A DNA stretch of 37,044 nt, taken from contig CAINGT010000028.1 in assembly GCA_903848655.1 (NCBI GenBank), forward strand, positions 1 to 37,044, written 5' to 3'. Each line of letters starts with the position of its first letter. Position 1 is the first letter of the stretch. The position numbers were made by a program, and so were the translations under genes. Positions 35,569-37,044 of the stretch are shown piece by piece. The notes beneath the pieces are model-generated. The model saw only the letters and a program-made list of their open reading frames with translations. It was not told the DNA's origin and searched no databases. The stretch comes from an uncultured Sphingomonadales bacterium (GTDB lineage: Bacteria > Pseudomonadota > Alphaproteobacteria > Sphingomonadales > Sphingomonadaceae).

Positions 35569-35826
35569 ATGGCTGCTGCCGAAGTTGTACGCGCCCGCGT
35601 GGAATCGGAATTGAAGAAGGAGGCAACTGCCGTGCTTTCGGGCATGGGCCTGTCGGTGTCCGACGCAATCCGTTTGCTGCTCGTCCGTGTTGCCGCCGAT
35701 AAGGCTCTGCCTTTCGATCTTCGCATACCCAATGCCGAAACGCAGGCGGCTATGCGCGACATTCAGGCGGGCAAAGTCACGCGCTTTGATAGCGTGGCCG
35801 ACCTCATGGCCGACTTGAACGACTGA
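35569..35826 (+). CDS. dinJ: RelB/DinJ-family antitoxin, apparently orphan
   Basis: This 85-residue ribbon-helix-helix protein reads EVVRARVESELKKEATAVLSGMGLSVSDAIRLLLVRVAADKALPFDL, then a C-terminal toxin-binding tail PNAETQAAMRDIQAGK...FDSVADLMADLND. This is the DinJ/RelB layout. Two ATGs (35566 and 35569) follow AAAGGG; the second gives better spacing. Normally a yafQ or relE follows directly, but here a hairpin and a beta-lactamase gene follow instead. The only YafQ-like toxin is ~400 bp upstream on the opposite strand. Neutralisation in trans is possible but not shown. Confidence 0.87.
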   Translation: MAAAEVVRARVESELKKEATAVLSGMGLSVSDAIRLLLVRVAADKALPFDLRIPNAETQAAMRDIQAGKVTRFDSVADLMADLND

Positions 35827-35845
35827 CGCCCGCGTACGCGGGCGT
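35826..35845. terminator. Perfect GC-rich palindrome after dinJ
   Basis: ACGCCCGCGT-ACGCGGGCGT is a perfect 20-bp palindrome that begins at the last base of the dinJ stop. It could form a stem for termination, but there is no T-run. A protein-binding site is the alternative. Confidence 0.4.
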
Positions 35846-35893
35846 CTCGCTGGGCGGAATCGCCTTGAAGTTAAGAGTGTCAGGACAGACGCT

Positions 35894-36823
35894 ATGCATT
35901 ACCACCGCAGACCCTGTCGAATCTTGTGCGCGCTTGCCGGTGGCTGTGCAACGCTGTTCATGGCGGGCAGCGCCTTGGCGGCCCCGGCGGCGGTGCCGTA
36001 CAATGAACCCGCGTGGAGCCGCCCGGTTGCGCCATTTCGCATCGTGGGCAATATCTATTATGTCGGCACCGCGGGGCTGGCCGCTTATTTGATCCCTTCG
36101 GACCACGGCGCGGTGCTGCTCGATGGCACGCTGGCAAGCAATGCGTCGCTGATCGAGCGCAATATCCAAAGCCTGGGGTTTCGCCTTGGCGATATCAAAG
36201 TGCTGATCAACAGCCATGCGCATTACGACCATGCCGCCGGGTTTGCGCAGATCAAGCGTGATAGCGGTGCCCGGCTGTGGGCGAGCGCGGGGGATCGTGC
36301 GGCGCTGCAAGCCGGGCGGCAGCATGGCGACATGGATTACGGCGTGGTGACATTCCCCCCGGTCACCGTCGATGGCGTGGTGCGCAATGGGCAAGTGCTG
36401 CGCGTCGGCACGATCCGGTTGACCGCCTTGATGACCCCCGGCCATACGCGCGGCTGCACCACATGGCTGATGACGGTGCGCGATCATGGCCGCACGCTGC
36501 GCGTGGTGTTTTTGGGGAGCATTTCGGTCGCGGGCAACATTCTGGTCGGCAACCGCAGCTATCCGGGCATTGTCGCCGACTATCGCGCCAGCTTTGCCCG
36601 GCTGAAGGCGGTCAAGGCGCACGTCACGCTGCCGGCCCACCCCGAACTCGCCGATGTGCTGGTCCACGCCGCGCAGCGCGATGCCGGATCGGCCGATGCG
36701 TTCGTCGATCCGGACAGGCTTGGCCAGATTGTCGCTGCGGCCGAGGCTGATTTTGACCGCCAATTGGCGCAGCAAGTGGCCAAACCCCTTGCCGTGTCGC
36801 ACACCGTGCTGATCAGCCCCTGA
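35894..36823 (+). CDS. bla: Subclass B3 metallo-beta-lactamase
   Basis: This 309-residue exported zinc hydrolase has a signal peptide (residues 1-29, ending SALA-A). The B3 zinc ligands are all visible: H108-A-H110-Y-D112-H113 in NSHAHYDH, H184 in PGHTRGCTTW, and H248 in LPAHPEL. SSVFLGS-type residues (VFLGSISVAGN) stand where B3 enzymes lack the zinc-binding Cys of B1. It should open beta-lactam rings, including carbapenems, in the periplasm, but activity level and spectrum cannot be judged. A divergent lactonase-like or housekeeping hydrolase role is possible. The ATG at 35894 has AGGA upstream. The gene lies between an accessory island and another repeat element, with no resistance-cassette context. 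Confidence 0.9.
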   Translation: MHYHRRPCRILCALAGGCATLFMAGSALAAPAAVPYNEPAWSRPVAPFRIVGNIYYVGTAGLAAYLIPSDHGAVLLDGTLASNASLIERNIQSLGFRLGDIKVLINSHAHYDHAAGFAQIKRDSGARLWASAGDRAALQAGRQHGDMDYGVVTFPPVTVDGVVRNGQVLRVGTIRLTALMTPGHTRGCTTWLMTVRDHGRTLRVVFLGSISVAGNILVGNRSYPGIVADYRASFARLKAVKAHVTLPAHPELADVLVHAAQRDAGSADAFVDPDRLGQIVAAAEADFDRQLAQQVAKPLAVSHTVLISP

Positions 36824-36869
36824 TCGGCGCGAGCGATTTGGCGAAGGCGGCGTCGATGCTGCGGCGAAT

Positions 36870-36910
36870 TTTGGGGACAGCGAATTCCGGGGCCAGTGTA
36901 ATGAATTAAT
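36870..36910 (-). repeat. Inverted REP-like unit
   Basis: GAATTCCGGGGCCA (36885-36898) is the reverse complement of the unit at 30601-30660 and 34530. AGTGTAATGAATTAATG after it resembles the REP flank. The short stretch from 36824 to 36946 has no gene. On the minus strand a frame ending RRSIDAAFAKSLAPIRG and a stop (36813-36815) could be a truncated gene end, but it is too short to call. Confidence 0.45.
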
Positions 36911-36946
36911 GACGCTCGAAATTCATAGATGGAACCTGTGTATAAT

Positions 36947-37044
36947 TAGAGCGTGATGCGAGCCGCAGGCCACCGAAGGTAAAAAGTGGGAACCGGTTTT
37001 TACCTTCGGTGGCCTGCGGCTCGCAATAAATCACGCGAAAACAA
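36947..37044 (+). repeat. Two-hairpin MITE-like element, copy F (cut by the window end)
   Basis: TA, then GAGCGTGATGCGAGCCGCAG, then the full extended stem: arms GCGAGCCGCAGGCCACCGAA and TTCGGTGGCCTGCGGCTCGC around AAAAAGTGGGAACCGGTTTT. It continues into the CACGCGAAAACAA spacer. The second hairpin lies beyond the window. It is the cleanest example of the extended form. Confidence 0.85.

Noticed and set aside
36813..36875. Minus-strand tail RRSIDAAFAKSLAPIRG convergent with the beta-lactamase gene
   Set aside because: It is about 20 residues with no start, overlaps the beta-lactamase stop and runs into a REP unit. It could be a truncated gene end but cannot be supported.

Overview
The window comes from a high-GC alphaproteobacterium, most likely a Sphingomonadales member (Novosphingobium/Sphingomonas-like). 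This is inferred from the GC-rich codon use, the mdh-sucA-sucB-lpd cluster, the alphaproteobacterial type of SOS box (GAAC-N7-GAAC) in front of uvrA, and the TonB-receptor-rich style of nutrient uptake. No rRNA or tRNA gene was seen. The species cannot be named from this sequence.

Layout. Positions 1-10320 carry plus-strand housekeeping genes: ispE (isoprenoids), an N-formylglutamate amidohydrolase-like gene, ilvD (branched amino acids), a radical SAM protein with its SPASM-like cysteines in front of the core, hisZ (histidine), purA (adenine nucleotides), a winged-helix regulator and recF. Positions 10449-18947 are on the minus strand: mdh, sucA, sucB and lpd (TCA cycle). Between sucB and lpd sits a two-gene cassette, an AAA/ABC-type ATPase followed by a DUF4276-like protein with TOPRIM-like acidic motifs. 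The two genes are stitched in by a 4-nt and an 8-nt overlap. This looks like a small anti-phage-type module riding in a core metabolic operon, and it is the most interesting system in the window.

Positions 19306-23745 hold a cobalamin-type uptake operon (TonB receptor, then btuF, btuC and btuD, each start overlapping the previous stop). Positions 23906-26490 hold a taurine/sulfonate/nitrate-type ABC importer (tauABC-like). uvrA follows at 26836-29739, with an SOS box 10 nt before its start.

From 29740 to 35850 the window becomes an accessory island of toxin-antitoxin genes and relics: a broken higA, a toxin tail plus an intact HTH antitoxin, brnT/brnA, a yafQ-like toxin, and an orphan dinJ/relB. 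It also holds a low-GC restriction-modification pair (PstI/BsuBI-type nuclease with a cytosine-C5 methyltransferase), a HEPN-like fragment, the 5' stub of an IS110 transposase, and a CRISPR-like repeat-spacer-repeat relic. A diverged ~170-bp direct repeat brackets 3.9 kb of this island. A subclass B3 metallo-beta-lactamase gene closes the window.

A recurring theme is a family of ~100-bp (120-140 bp in an extended form) two-hairpin miniature elements with GAGC...GCTC ends and TA flanks. Six copies are present. One cuts higA in two, one cuts the small ORF upstream of yafQ, one supplies the stop codons of the convergent genes recF and lpd, and the last copy ends at the window edge.
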